Shown one piece after another: positions 25,348-35,830 of a stretch of 64,000 bases of DNA. The notes beneath the pieces are model-generated. The model was given only the letters and a program-made list of their open reading frames with translations. It made no database searches and had not been told where the DNA came from. The number at the start of each line of letters is the position of its first letter. Positions within the stretch are counted from its first letter, which is position 1. This stretch comes from Alectoria sarmentosa (taxonomy: Eukaryota; Ascomycota; Lecanoromycetes; Lecanorales; Parmeliaceae), in NCBI GenBank assembly GCA_009733775.1, contig WOGZ01000052.1, positions 85,485 to 149,484 on the forward strand, read 5' to 3'. The position numbers and the translations under genes were made by a program.

Positions 25348-26095
25348 CTGCGTTCTTTCCTTTGACACCGTTTGAGAAGATGAAAGAACCGTAGCTTGTT
25401 TCTTTCTATAGGTTTTACTGATTATTATGGGCGTTTGATGGAGGTAGGCGTCCCTGGCTGGCCAGGTACTAGACGTCAATTGAGTTTGCTGTAGGTAAGA
25501 ATTGGGCGAATCTTCTGGGTGCCTGCCGCCATCTTGTTAAGGAAGGTTGTGGAATTTTAGGTTGGAGTCAAGCGTACGACCCTTCGATTTATAGCGTGCT
25601 GGAGCGATAGAGAGCGTTGAAATAGATGCTTAGTGGAATAAGCAATCGGGATCTTGGGGGTAGAAGGGACGTAGGTAGATTTCCATGGTGGCATGTGCAG
25701 CTTGTATGCATGCTCCTTCCAAGGCTAACGGGTAATGTTGTGTAGAGTACAGCTAGCTAATAGCTATGCTTTTGGTAGTGTAGCACTTGCTCACTATATA
25801 ACGCCAGGCTGTGGTGGATGAGGAGTCTATGTATTCGTCTTGGTAACAGGTAGAGTACTAGGAAGGGCATTGCGGTCTTGATGCTTCGTTATAATTAAAT
25901 TGACAGGTGCAAAAACTTTTCCAGACTCCCCAAATCTGAATATTCCCTCCGGACTCGCAAGCAGAACGCACATCTAATCCAAGGGCATGCTTTGGCAAAA
26001 AAACAAAAACAAAAAAAAAACACGTCGACGCCCAGCATCCAACAATCAATTTCCCCGATATCCCCTCCGCAATCCTGTCAGCTGCGCTGCCCAGG

Positions 26096-28069
26096 TCAGC
26101 CTCGACGACGACCACCACCACCACTGCCTTTCTTCTCCTTCCCTTGGCCCTTCTTGGCCTTCTCCTGACTTCCCCCGGCATGCCTGTCATCTCTCTTGCT
26201 CTTCTCCTGACCTGTTCCGGCATATCTTTGACCTTTCTCACCCTTCTCCTGACCTTTCTGATCCTCCAGACGACGTCGCTGAGGCGGCCCGGGCCGTCCA
26301 GATCCTCCCGAGGGAGAAGAAGAGGAGGAGGAAGAAGAGGGAGACGGATCTGGATTGCGCTTCGCCTCCGTAATCTTTAGGTAGGCCTGATAGTTCTCTG
26401 TGGCGTGGGGGCTCGCAGTCCTTCGAACGCCTTGCGCATAACCCGGCGCACCATAGTATTCCACGTTGTGATTCAGCCAGCTGGGGCTACTACACTTCGT
26501 TCGATCTCCTAGATAGTCTGTCATAGAATTGAACTCATCCTGCCCGATCTTTATGATAGCTTTAGCTTCTGTTTGTTGTTGGCCAAGTTGCCTTTGGCTA
26601 CCGCGCCCTTGCGGTGGGACTTGAGTGTACGGGCTTGCAAAAGCGGACTGCTGAGATAGAGGTGGCCCGTACCTAGGATCGTTGCGGTCGATAATATATC
26701 CTGGGCGCTGGGGTTGAGCGAGTTCAGAGTTGTCAGCCGGCAAAGGGTGCTGTTGGTCTCCATATCCAGCGTATTGATAATTGCTACCCAGAGAAGGGGG
26801 CTGCTGGTATTGGGGTTGAGCATATGCAGAGGATTGAGGATTGATTCTTGAGATTTGGTAAGGCTGAACTGAGGGATGTAGGTAGACAGGAATGTTGCTT
26901 AGGTAAGCATGCTGGTACTGCCGGGGTAGAGTTTGGACATTAGTAGGATGCATGCTTGAATGAGTGTTTTGCCGTGCTAGAGGTTCAGCCAATCCAGAAC
27001 CGCTACCACGAGCCCTGGGCTGCAGACCCACAGGTCGAACGGAAGCACCCAAGTTGATTGACCCGAAGCCTTGAGTAACGGTTGCAATGGATGGATAGTG
27101 GTCGTCACTGTCTTCTTTATCACTGTTTTCGTCATCACTGGCGTCCTCGTCACTGGCTTCCCCAGCATTGGCTTCTTCTTCACTGTCTTCGTCACGGTCT
27201 TCGTCATCACTGCTTCGACGAGAAATGTCAGTCTCCCCTCCCTCTCTACTATTGGAGCAGATATGAACTCACGGGGCCAATGCACCTTGCGCAGTGCTAG
27301 AGAAATTGTCAGCGCTCCCAATATCTTAACTGCAAGAGCGGTGTCTAACTCACGAATCCAATAAACGTTCGCGAGCGCCCGGATGCCCAGACTGTGCAAA
27401 GAGCTCGATAGCCTTGCGACAGAATTTATGCCGATGCTCTCCTTTTGTCATATCAGCCACCTTTGTTGTGAGCCAATGCCGTTCATCGTGTCGGAATATT
27501 TCTACGTATTGCTCAATAATGCGAGTCTGAAAATGGTTCCTTTTGGTAAGATTAAGCATCGTTTTAACCATGCTCTTGATTTCCATTACTGAATACTCCT
27601 CGCCGTTGGGAGCGACAATTAAGTTCGTGCCAGAGTAGATAGTGGAGCGGTGATCGGGGCTCAAAAGGATGCCGCAAATCTTCTGTCTGTGCATTTTTCC
27701 GGTCTCACGAAATGGCGCCGGGGTACGAGTTAGAGCGGAGGGCTCCTTTTCAATGTCTTGCCGATGTAGCTCTTCGACTCTACCAAGGTAGGTTTCCAAA
27801 CCCAAACGACTTTTGGCTTTCTCCTCTAGCTGTTTGGAATCATGACCGCTTGGATCCCGCAAGTGTTCAATCAGCGGCCCTGGATGGTACTTCAGGAACC
27901 TAGAGCTTCCGGTGACGCGAAGTTTCTTAGTTTCAAGGATTCTCCCGATCACGCCCTTGATGTCGGGGTCCGTGTAACACCATTTCCCCTCGCTCGTTTT
28001 GGCAGTTATGCAAGCGTGAAGGGTACATTCTTCATCATCATCGAGAGTCAAGTAGCATATTTTGAACAT
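26096..28069 (-). CDS. Unrecognised protein with disordered Lys/Gly-rich tail
   Basis: I do not recognise this family. Exons 28069-27354, a 24-nt microexon 27296-27273, and 27209-26096 join in frame to 617 residues; both flanking introns (57 and 63 nt) use GTGAGT donors. The first ~240 residues look folded and mixed alpha/beta, with blocks such as TIYSGTNLIVAPNGEEYSV and KRNHFQTRIIEQYVEIFRHD. Right after the microexon comes an acidic stretch (EEEANAGEASDEDASDDEN). A long Gln/Tyr/Pro-rich disordered region follows. The C-terminus holds a Ser run and repeated Lys/Gly/Gln words (GQEKGEKGQ, GSQEKAKKGQ), ending in GGGGRRRG. Such a tail suggests nucleic-acid binding or condensate behaviour, but this is inference. 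A TATAAAAG box lies about 180 nt upstream of the ATG. Confidence 0.75.
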
Positions 28070-28248
28070 TTATTTGATTGGTGGGGTTATATGTGGTATG
28101 AGAATTCAGTCTGATCAAGCTGTCTGCTGAAATGAGAGGAATGACCGTGACTTGGACGAAGAAGTTGAGGTTGCTTGAAATCGTATGTTTTTTTTGTGCC
28201 AGAGGAATATTAGGAGAAGAGTATCAGCGGATCAGGGGAGGAGCCTAG

Positions 28249-28256
28249 CTTTTATA
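28249..28256 (-). promoter_or_regulatory. TATA-box-like element upstream of the 28069 gene
   Basis: TATAAAAG on the minus strand, about 180 nt before the ATG at 28069. That spacing fits a TATA box with a 5' UTR of about 150 nt. It is a single motif match only. Confidence 0.4.
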
Positions 28257-28399
28257 AAAATGACGAACCAACTGCCTGACCAGACATGCTGCTCCAATTA
28301 GAAGTGACTGCTTCACCTCACGGTGCATAATGCCTCTGGCAGATACTGCCTGTTCAAGGGATCCAGATCTCCGATTCAAAACTCGGCCGCCTCGCCCAG

Positions 28400-29300
28400 A
28401 TCTGTTCCACTAAAATGGCTGGCTGTGGTCCTTCTGAACGGCATCTTGTCCAAGGCGTCGAGGCAGTCGAGCTGTTGGGCTCGAGGCAGTGTGTCTCGGC
28501 ATCACAGGCAGAGACTTCAACCGAATCAAAAATTGGTAAAACGGGCGGCGTTGTAGCCTCGCACGATTTTACTCACACGCAGATACCGCGTGCTCGAAGT
28601 GTTAACAGCATCACACATGTGACTCACACACCCTCCATAATTGGACTGCCCAGAGTCTTGGTAGTGAAATGACTGGCTGTGATCCCTTGAGAAGGCAGGT
28701 TTTCCAGGTCATTCAGGCTTCCGACGTAACGATTGTATCCCAAATTTCTGAAGCTACGGCGGGTACCCGCTTACACGAGACGTAGGACGGAATTGCGACA
28801 GGTCTCCATACTAGTATTTGCTGCCTTGAAAATGTGTAACAGAGATGGCAAAGAAACTATGCCCAAGACCTACTTGTTGAAATGTCTGGCTATGGTTATC
28901 TGGAAAGGCATTTCATCCAAGCCATCGAGGCGTCCGATCTTCCGATCTTACAGCAGTATGCTCGGGATTCTGAGACGACGGTAGAAAGCCGAGAAGATGG
29001 CTGATAAGAGGGGCGAGGTTGCGGCCACGACAGATCTGCATACATGTAGGTACTGCCGAGCTTCCAATCTCATGGCAGAGCTCCAGATTTTGAGGCGACG
29101 GTAGAAACCCAACAACATGATAGGTTAAAGGGACCGGCTTGCGCCATCCCCAGATTTCCATATTCTTACGTGCTGCCTCGGAAATATGTAGCAAAACTTG
29201 TGGGAGAAGCTCAGCCCGGAGGGGAACTCTACCCAGGACTGAAATAACTGGCCAGGGTCCTCTCAGCAATGTTTCACATGAGAACGGACAGCAATTCCTC
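28400..29300. repeat. Degenerate ~200-bp tandem repeat family (array 1)
   Basis: Related segments begin near 28412, 28669, 28877 and 29241 with AAATG-CTGGCTGTGG-like words followed by TCCAAGGCGTCGAGGC-like words. A second shared block (TGCTGCCTTGAAAATGTGTA against TGCTGCCTCGGAAATATGTA) occurs at about 28822 and 29174, and CGACGGTAGAAA recurs at about 28976 and 29095. Copies are strongly diverged, so boundaries are approximate. Confidence 0.65.
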
Positions 29301-29631
29301 GAAACAAATTCGCCAACTTTGCCAGGCGCTGCCCCGAACAGATCCGCTATTGCCGGGAATTTGTTCCGCAAGAGCCATCAAAGTGCAGGCTCACCCCTGA
29401 AGATGTTGAACCGTTCATTGGAATAATTACATGTTACTGTACACCAGCTCTTATGGTTTTATGCAATACCGCAAACGCACCGTAGCCAATGCAGTATGCA
29501 TCCATACCACCGACTCTCCTATCCTGGTATGCAACAGTAAACGCCAACGCTGCATGCTTGCACCAGTTTCATGCTGCGCCTCTCAGAAATCCAATTGCGA
29601 AAACCAATCACCTTGCTCAAAATACCTTGTT

Positions 29632-29660
29632 GCCTCGATTGCCTCGATTGCCTCGATTGC
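29632..29660. repeat. 9-bp minisatellite (GATTGCCTC)3
   Basis: Three tandem 9-bp units just downstream of the alpha-actinin stop codon, probably within its 3' UTR. Confidence 0.85.
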
Positions 29661-29693
29661 TCTTGCTTACGGACTTAGGATGCTCGCAGTGGA

Positions 29694-32009
29694 TCAGTGT
29701 CCATTGACCCTCCTCTCCGGGCTGCTCTCTGCCTTGCTATTCGGCCTCGAGCTGGTGTTCAGCTCGCCTTGCGTCATCTTCTCCATGAAACTGATATAAT
29801 CATACTTGGGGAGGTTTCTGTCTTCTTGCAGATCAGGACCTGTGTGCTGTGGCATACTAGAGAGGAGGTCTTCGACTAGCTCGTCAGGGATCAGGGAGTG
29901 CCGAAGATCGACTTCGGTTACATAGGGCTGGGATGTGTGTTAGCTGGCGAAAAGAGGCGCAGTAGTGAGATTGAATAGCCGTAGACAAATGCTGGGGGAC
30001 GGAGAAAACGGCAAGGTGGGGGTATCGAAAAGGAGAATTGGTCGGACGTACCTTGCCATCGGCAACCTCCCTGAAGCTCTGAAACACCTGCTCCGCTGTG
30101 TTCTGGTCTTCGGTGACAGACACCATGAATCGAATGAACTGTTCAAACGTGACGTAGCCCTTCCCAGAACTAATACTCATAAACTGCTCGTGCATCTCTT
30201 CCTCATCGTAGACTAGACTCAGACTTGCTAGCGCGGCCGAGAATTCGAGCTCTTGCAACGTGTTTGAGAGATCCTTGTCGAAATGCCTGAACACTGATTC
30301 AAATTCTTCCAGCTGTATGGGAGTTAGGTTGGTCATTTCCCTCGCTATCATTTGATTTTCCAAGAAGCCCATCTTGCCAACTACGCTGCCTCGTACTAAT
30401 TCCAATTCGTATGCTAGCTCATCGTACGTGTAGGTGGTAAAGTCATTTTCTTCGATATTAGCTTCATCGCATTTATGAGAGAGGGTGGCGAGGGTTTTGA
30501 GGTATTCAGATAGAGGAGGTAGGTTGCTGTGCAAACGCCGGACGTGGGCAAGTTGGTCTGCAAGATCACCTGAGAGACCTGCGATGGCCAGCGAGAGGGT
30601 TGAGAGGGTTAGGGCGAAGTCATTAGCTTTATCAGCGAAGGTGCGGCGAAGAGCGTTCTTGATGCTGTCAAGGGAAGAAGTGGTTAGAAGACTGGCTCAG
30701 GGGAGATGAAGAAGATTGCGCACTCTCGGATGGTCTCGTTGATAACCTGGCTTCTGTCCCGCTCCGCCCTTAGTAGGACAGCCCATTCGTTGTCCAGGAC
30801 TTCAAGTTTAAGGTCGTCTGGAGGCTCGTAGGCTCGTAGTCGATATGTGCTCATCTTCGTCTTGATATTTCCCAGAAGAGCAGCCAGATTAGACTTTTCA
30901 GCCACCCATTTCCGTTTTTGGCTTCTCTTGTACACCGAGAATTGGCTTGACTGCTCTTTCGCATTCGCGTACGTGCCTGTAAATGTTGCTATTATCCATG
31001 CTTGTCGTTGAGCCTGGATCTCTTTCAACAGAGCCTTCATCCGTTGCTCGAAAGAACTTTGCATGCTCCACGCCCCGTTCATGTTGGCCACAAACTTCTC
31101 CACCCTTCTACCTGCGTTCTCGACGCGTTCCATTTGGGAGAAAGCATGGAACCAGTATGCGATGTATGTCATGAGGGATCGCTCGTCAGGTTTGGCAACG
31201 TCACACACATCCTCCACATCCAAGAGATCTGGTATGCCAATCTCTTTCGAGGCGATATCAAACGCCAGTTTCATATTTCCTCGGTGATCGCTCTTGTCCA
31301 GTTTCTCGTAGTCGATCAGGTCCGGTCGATGGATGTCAAGCAGAGCACAGCTATGTCCAAGTCAGCATGCCTCTTACCTCCCATCTCAACCCAACCCACA
31401 AAGCAAGCCCATCATTCCAACTAGCCGAGAAGTCCCGCACTTCTACCTCTTCATAACAAGCCGTCTTCCTTTGACACCACAGTAGCAACCCTTCCTTCGC
31501 CGTCATGCCCTCCTCATTGATGTCATTTATCGTAAAGCGTAGAATAAGCGTCCATATCAGCCCAAGGATTATCTTCCTGTTTCCATCCACAACATCTTCT
31601 GCTCCAATATTGGTCATCTGTATACCTCGTGCTGTAATGAAGTTGAGGGCGACGTTGACATTTTCGAAGCGCTGGACACGGAGTTTGGGTTTTGAGGCAT
31701 AGCGGCCGAGGGACTCATTGCCGAGGACTTCGAGGAGGTGGATGAGGGTGACCTATGGTAGACTTGTATCAGTGCACACAGCCTTTGTACGAAAATTGCA
31801 GAATGCTGGCTGAGAAGATTGGACTCACCCCGTCGGAGAGGTCTGTGACTAGATTTTTGACTGCTACATCTCGACCGCTGACTTTGGCATTCAGCCTGGA
31901 CAGCAAGGCCGTAATCAGATTCTACACAATCTCCAAGTACTCGGGTACCGACAGACCATTTGGTGAAAGTTTTCTCCTGAACCGCTACCCACTGCTGCTC
32001 GACCCCCAT
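29694..32009 (-). CDS. ain1: Alpha-actinin-like actin cross-linker
   Basis: Actin-bundling protein of the spectrin superfamily, expected at the contractile ring and cortical actin. Six exons on the minus strand (32009-31957, 31895-31829, 31752-31400, 31350-30724, 30664-30052, 29927-29694) join in frame to 648 residues, close to the size of fungal alpha-actinins. Two calponin-homology domains occupy about residues 5-235: KTFTKWLNAKVSGRDV, LSDGVTLIHLLEVLG and IILGLIWTLILRF in the first, SWNDGLAFCALLDIHRPDLIDY in the second. A shortened spectrin-like rod follows (about 240-470). The C-terminal EF-hand-like region includes LTPIQLEEF and the loop DKDLSNTLQELE, which keeps several calcium-ligand positions. 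The last intron is longest (124 nt); the others are 49 to 76 nt. The stop TGA is at 29694-29696. Confidence 0.94.
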
Positions 32010-33030
32010 CTTCGCAAAGGCATTAGCTTAGGGTTGGACACGGCGAGAAGCTAAGATTTGATGATCGTAGAAGCTGTAGCTATAGTTGATACAGAGCTGC
32101 AAAGTCCAAGAAGCATGCTGCAAAGAACAATGATGATGTTTCAACGTCGGCGGCTATGAACTTTCTATGAGTAGCGAGCGGAGCTCGTCGAATCAACACG
32201 CGGAATCTTTCCGCGCCAGCAACGGAGCTAGCCCCATTTCGTCCAACTGGTTTCTCCTCTAACCTATGACTTTTGCCATTCTACTTACAAAATTACTATC
32301 CAATGGCCATTGCTATACTCGTCTATTTCCACGCATCAGACTGACTACGGAGCAAGTGCTAGCGTGAAGCTACAATTCAGAGGGAAGTGGCAGACTTTGG
32401 CATCGACAAAAGCTCCCTCAAATACTTTTCTGTCCAGGATTCAATCTTGCTTTTGTTCTGAGGGACGATTGCACGCCTGTGGGAGTTATGGCTCCATGCG
32501 GTCTCGTAACGACGTTTAGAAGAAGTGCACTGCGCGATCCCATGGAATCATTGCTTGCGCGACTTGGCATTGTGGCTTCTCAAGTTGTTGTATACGAACT
32601 GTATATTTAGGTAGCTACCTGGGAAACTGTGAAGATTGAGGACTGGATACATGGGTTGTTTGAGAGCTGGACAATGGAGTCAAGGTAGGTGCAGCCGCAT
32701 GAACGCTCCAAAGAATCAGCAAACGCCATCACGAAGACGTTCAACCTGATCCAAATGCTACTTTGCCCACCATGCCATCTCCATATCGAACAGACTTCGC
32801 AGGATGGGGCCAGTGTTTTGGGCAGATCAAATGTGGGGCCGCCCTCAGCAGATTTGCGTAATTCCTTCTCCACAAGTAAGATCCATCGGCCATCCTCTTC
32901 GGCATCTTGAAGTCGATCAGCTGGTCATCAGCTAGCTCACCTAGTGCGTCGCGACAACGATAGCCTCCGTCTCTGCCCGTCGGAGTTGTCATCACCCCTT
33001 CTCGGCCTCGCTAGGACCATGTTGTCGATC
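32010..33030. other. Intergenic, alpha-actinin promoter side
   Basis: About 1 kb containing the alpha-actinin promoter and 5' UTR (near 32010-32300) and the 3' side of the small gene ending at 33031. No convincing gene is seen. The 3' part overlaps the would-be older C-terminal reading frame of the small gene (down to 32937). Confidence 0.6.
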
Positions 33031-33074
33031 TCATCCCCTTCTCGGCCTCGCTGGGACCATGTTGTCGATCTCAT
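32995..33074. repeat. 40-bp tandem duplication
   Basis: Two head-to-tail 40-bp copies (32995-33034 and 33035-33074) differing at one base, so probably recent. Because 40 is not divisible by three, the duplication shifts the reading frame of the minus-strand gene that contains it. Confidence 0.95.
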
Positions 33075-33714
33075 CCTGGGTGCGGCTGGTGCCGGTGTAC
33101 GGTGGAGGATTTTCGTGGCTACTATATGGTGGAGGGAGGCTGCCGTAGCTACACTGGGGCGTGTGTAGTGGCCCAGGGTCGTCATATGTTGGAAACTGCC
33201 CATAGGCCTGGCTGGCTCGTCTGGCGCGCTCCTGGTAGTTGCTGTCATATATCGGACTGTCGAACGAGCTCTGACGACGAGTACTTTCAATGTCGCGCCT
33301 TCCGGGCAAGCTGTAGGGATGAGGCTCTTCGTAAGGGTTCAAACGGTAAGTGCGACTACCCTCGTGGTCGGCAAAATGACTTGGAGTATGTGACACCGCG
33401 CTAAAATCGTCAGCTTCGTACATGACCTATTGTATGATCGATTCAAACCTTTGTGGTGGGCTGTCAATCCGGTCGCAATATACTTGATCAATCTCAGGCC
33501 CTTCGAAGTCAGACTGTGTGGTCCAGTATAGAGATTCGTTGTGCCTTAGCCCTTCCGCAAGAAGCCTTCCCATGCCAGTTTTTGCAACACTTGCTCCAGA
33601 TATCACAAAGTCAAAGCCTGAGGGCACATTGATGACGACGCTTCCATCAGGTCTTTTACGATCATATTTGCCTCTCTGGTTCCTGGGAACATCGTGCGAG
33701 CTGCGTGGAACCAT
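33031..33714 (-). CDS. Small orphan protein, C-terminus altered by duplication
   Basis: Not recognised. Exons 33714-33484 and 33426-33031 are separated by a 57-nt intron (GTATAT donor, ATTGAC branch, TAG acceptor) and give 208 residues. Without splicing, an in-frame TAG sits three bases before the next in-frame ATG; the intron removes it. The N-terminal part has a hydrophobic/charged block (VVINVPSGFDFVISGAS, MGRLLAEGLRHNESLYWTT). The second exon is Tyr/Pro/Ser-rich and disordered (GSLPPPYSSHENPPPY). A 40-bp tandem duplication at the 3' end moves the frame to an early TGA. In the single-copy state the frame would run about 19 residues further into an Arg/Ser-rich end stopping at 32937. Upstream frames are closed, supporting the ATG at 33714. 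Confidence 0.6.
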
Positions 33715-33808
33715 GTTTCGTATTTTTCAAGTACTTGTCGGGTTAGTACCGGCGTGAAAAGTTTGAGAAAGAGGAGAGAGATGTTGAGGATGGAGACATA
33801 CGCATCTC

Positions 33809-33815
33809 TTTTATA
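33809..33815 (-). promoter_or_regulatory. TATA box of the 33714 gene
   Basis: TATAAAA on the minus strand, 95 nt upstream of the ATG at 33714. This spacing is right for a TATA-directed start with a 5' UTR of about 60 nt. Motif and position only. Confidence 0.5.
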
Positions 33816-34479
33816 CCAGCGTAGGCAGCCATACCGGATTCAAGAACGAGGCAACCGGTAAGCAGCACTCATGACCATTATCGAGCATGAGATCCATAGT
33901 GTTGGTAGCATTGTGAGTGTGTTAAGGAAGGTAAAGTAGACGATGCGGGTAGATGCCTTTATTTCAAAACCATTCCTAGCTACTGGTCGCCTCAAGATAA
34001 GCCGTTACTACCATCGCCTGCTTCTTAAGCCTCTAGAATGTCGAAGTTGCCAGGACGGTCCGAGATAGAGCATGGATCGGCGGGCTTGAAGCCCGAAAAT
34101 ACTGTCGTTTTGGCTCAAGAGTTGCTTGCAGTTGGCAATGTTTCAACAGTACTGGCCCTTTCTTTTACGCCGTCTCTATTGTTAGAAGACCCTGAGTCTA
34201 ACCCCAAAAAGAATTGTGAGTCGTGAGCTTCGAACTTCGTGCCGGAGAAAGCAGTCAAATATTTGTACCAGTGTCGGCTTAGTGCGGCTGGAGAACTAGC
34301 AATTGGCCAGCTTTTGCGGCGATCCGGGTTTCAATCCGCATGCAAGATCGGATCACGGCAAATCAATTGGCTCACTTTGAAAGGAATTTGAAGTGTTATT
34401 TACGATCATTTTAGTGAGAGATGACACTGTTTTGGCACAGTCGAGGGGATTTCTGCCTCCAATCGAAATTCTCTTTGGG

Positions 34480-35090
34480 TATGGTGCCTTCATTTGCCGC
34501 CATTTCAGAGTCCTCTCAAGTCAATTTTTGTCATATGCATCGAAGATTTTGGGCTGATGAAAAAGGGTTTTCCATATTAAACGGGCAACTTACCTTTATC
34601 TTTTATTATTTTCAAGTTCTGTCGAGTCAGAAATAAAAATTTTAAGGGACTTGAGCCAAAATGAGTCCGCACCGAACCGGTAGGTTTCATTATTTGTCGC
34701 CCTTCTGAAGCCTTCTCAAGTCGAATTGCGTTACGTGAAACAAAAATCTTTGCTGATGAAAGCTTCTTTTCTTTACAAGACGGGCAAATTACCTTTATAT
34801 GTTCTTTGATTACAGCTCTGTCAAGTCATAAAACGACAAACTCAAAAGGGCTTAAGCCAAAACTGTCTGCACCGACATGGTAGGTCACCTTTATTTGCCG
34901 CCATCTTAAAGTCTTCTCGAGCCGACTTTTTAAACACACACCCAAAAAGTTCTGGTATTGAAATTTTTTTCTACATATAAAACAGGTAAATTACCTTTTG
35001 TCTGTCATTCTTTTCAAATTTTACCAAGTCATAAAATGGCAACTTCATAATGGTTGAAGCCGAGAACAGTCTTACCCGAACTGGTCTCAT
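34480..35090. repeat. ~200-bp tandem repeat (array 2), three diverged copies
   Basis: Three head-to-tail copies of about 200 bp, ending near 34682, 34883 and 35083 in CCGAACCGGTAG-, CCGACATGGTAG- and CCGAACTGGTC-like words. Each copy shares TTTGCCGCCAT, a TCTCAAGTC-like word, a GGGCAAATTACCTTT-like word, then TCAAGTCATAAAA and GCTTAAGCCAAAAC-like words in the same order. A weaker fourth copy may precede them (34280-34480). Divergence of roughly a quarter to a third by eye suggests age. Confidence 0.8.
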
Positions 35091-35830
35091 ACCTCCGCTT
35101 GCACCTCGATGGGTTTCTTCCAAACCATCATGTGATAATTTCAAAGGGTCTCAGCCCGAAGATGAACGTAATTTCCCTGGGATCTTGGATTGGCGGGCTG
35201 TCTTTGTGCACATCCAGAGTGGTAGATCATCATCAATTTCCGTACTCTACTTCCCATCTTCCCAGACTCCCATAGCTATTCTTCGCAGTTCCACCCTCTC
35301 AAGGTTGCTTGGTGGTCGGTGAATAGCCCTTCAAGAAGTGTGCTTCGAATGTGAGGTGAAGACAGTATGAGCACTTGACAAGGCGCTAAGCCCGCTTTGT
35401 TTGTTGTATGTGGACTTTGATGGTCAACTAAATCCCCTTTATAGGCTGGGATAAACTGTGCACACAGTGTATTCTTTGGGATGAAGTGAGGTTACACAAT
35501 GCCCAATCCGGACTACGGCTAGGGCTCCGCTAGGCTAAATTTGACCGACTCCAGCTTTGCAGCAATACAGGAGAGAGAAGCGGAAAAGGCTGGACAGAAT
35601 TTATTGTTCTCAAGATAATAAATGGATTAATGCTACGAACTACGACGTCCAAGGAAAAAGCACTCAAGTGAGAAACAATGCTCATCACTCAGAAAGTAAG
35701 CCTTCTGATTTCCGACCATTCAATTTTTAAACCGTGCTTGTCACTCGCAAGCGGTCGATGCCCATGAATCCTAGGCGGACTCGGGCTCCGAGAGAGCTCA
35801 TTCTCTCTGTCCGTGTCGCTTGATTTTTTT

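Larger units (their letters stand above)
18756..26095. other. 7.3-kb gene-free interval
   Basis: The largest stretch without a supportable gene. Open frames are below 170 codons, none shows a recognisable motif, and I could not link any by splice sites into a longer protein. The interval contains an inverted repeat (22744-22912), ACAA, GCTA, GA and CCGAA microsatellites, and stretches of GTAC-rich DNA near 23080-23170. No transposase, reverse transcriptase or terminal repeat was seen. A long non-coding RNA or distal promoter elements would not be visible to me. Confidence 0.65.
28070..29693. other. Gene-free interval with diverged repeats
   Basis: 1.6 kb between the start of the 26-28 kb gene and the 3' end of alpha-actinin. 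No coherent open frame is present. Most of it is made of old, diverged copies of a roughly 200-bp unit. A (GATTGCCTC)3 minisatellite lies at about 29632-29660. Confidence 0.7.
33715..35830. other. Gene-free interval with tandem repeats
   Basis: 2.1 kb upstream of the small gene. After the promoter segment (33715-34000), most of 34280-35090 is an approximately 200-bp tandem repeat. 35300-35830 holds nothing I can name. Open frames are short and differ between the repeat copies, which argues against coding. Confidence 0.7.

Noticed and set aside
33424..33429. In-frame TAG between two open frames, suggesting stop-codon readthrough or a pseudogene.
   Set aside because: A 57-nt GTATAT...TAG intron (33427-33483) removes the stop and keeps the frame, so ordinary splicing explains it.
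34295..34345. A-box/B-box-like words (TAGCAATTGG, GGGTTTCAATCC).
   Set aside because: Box spacing is too short for a tRNA and no acceptor or anticodon stem can be drawn.
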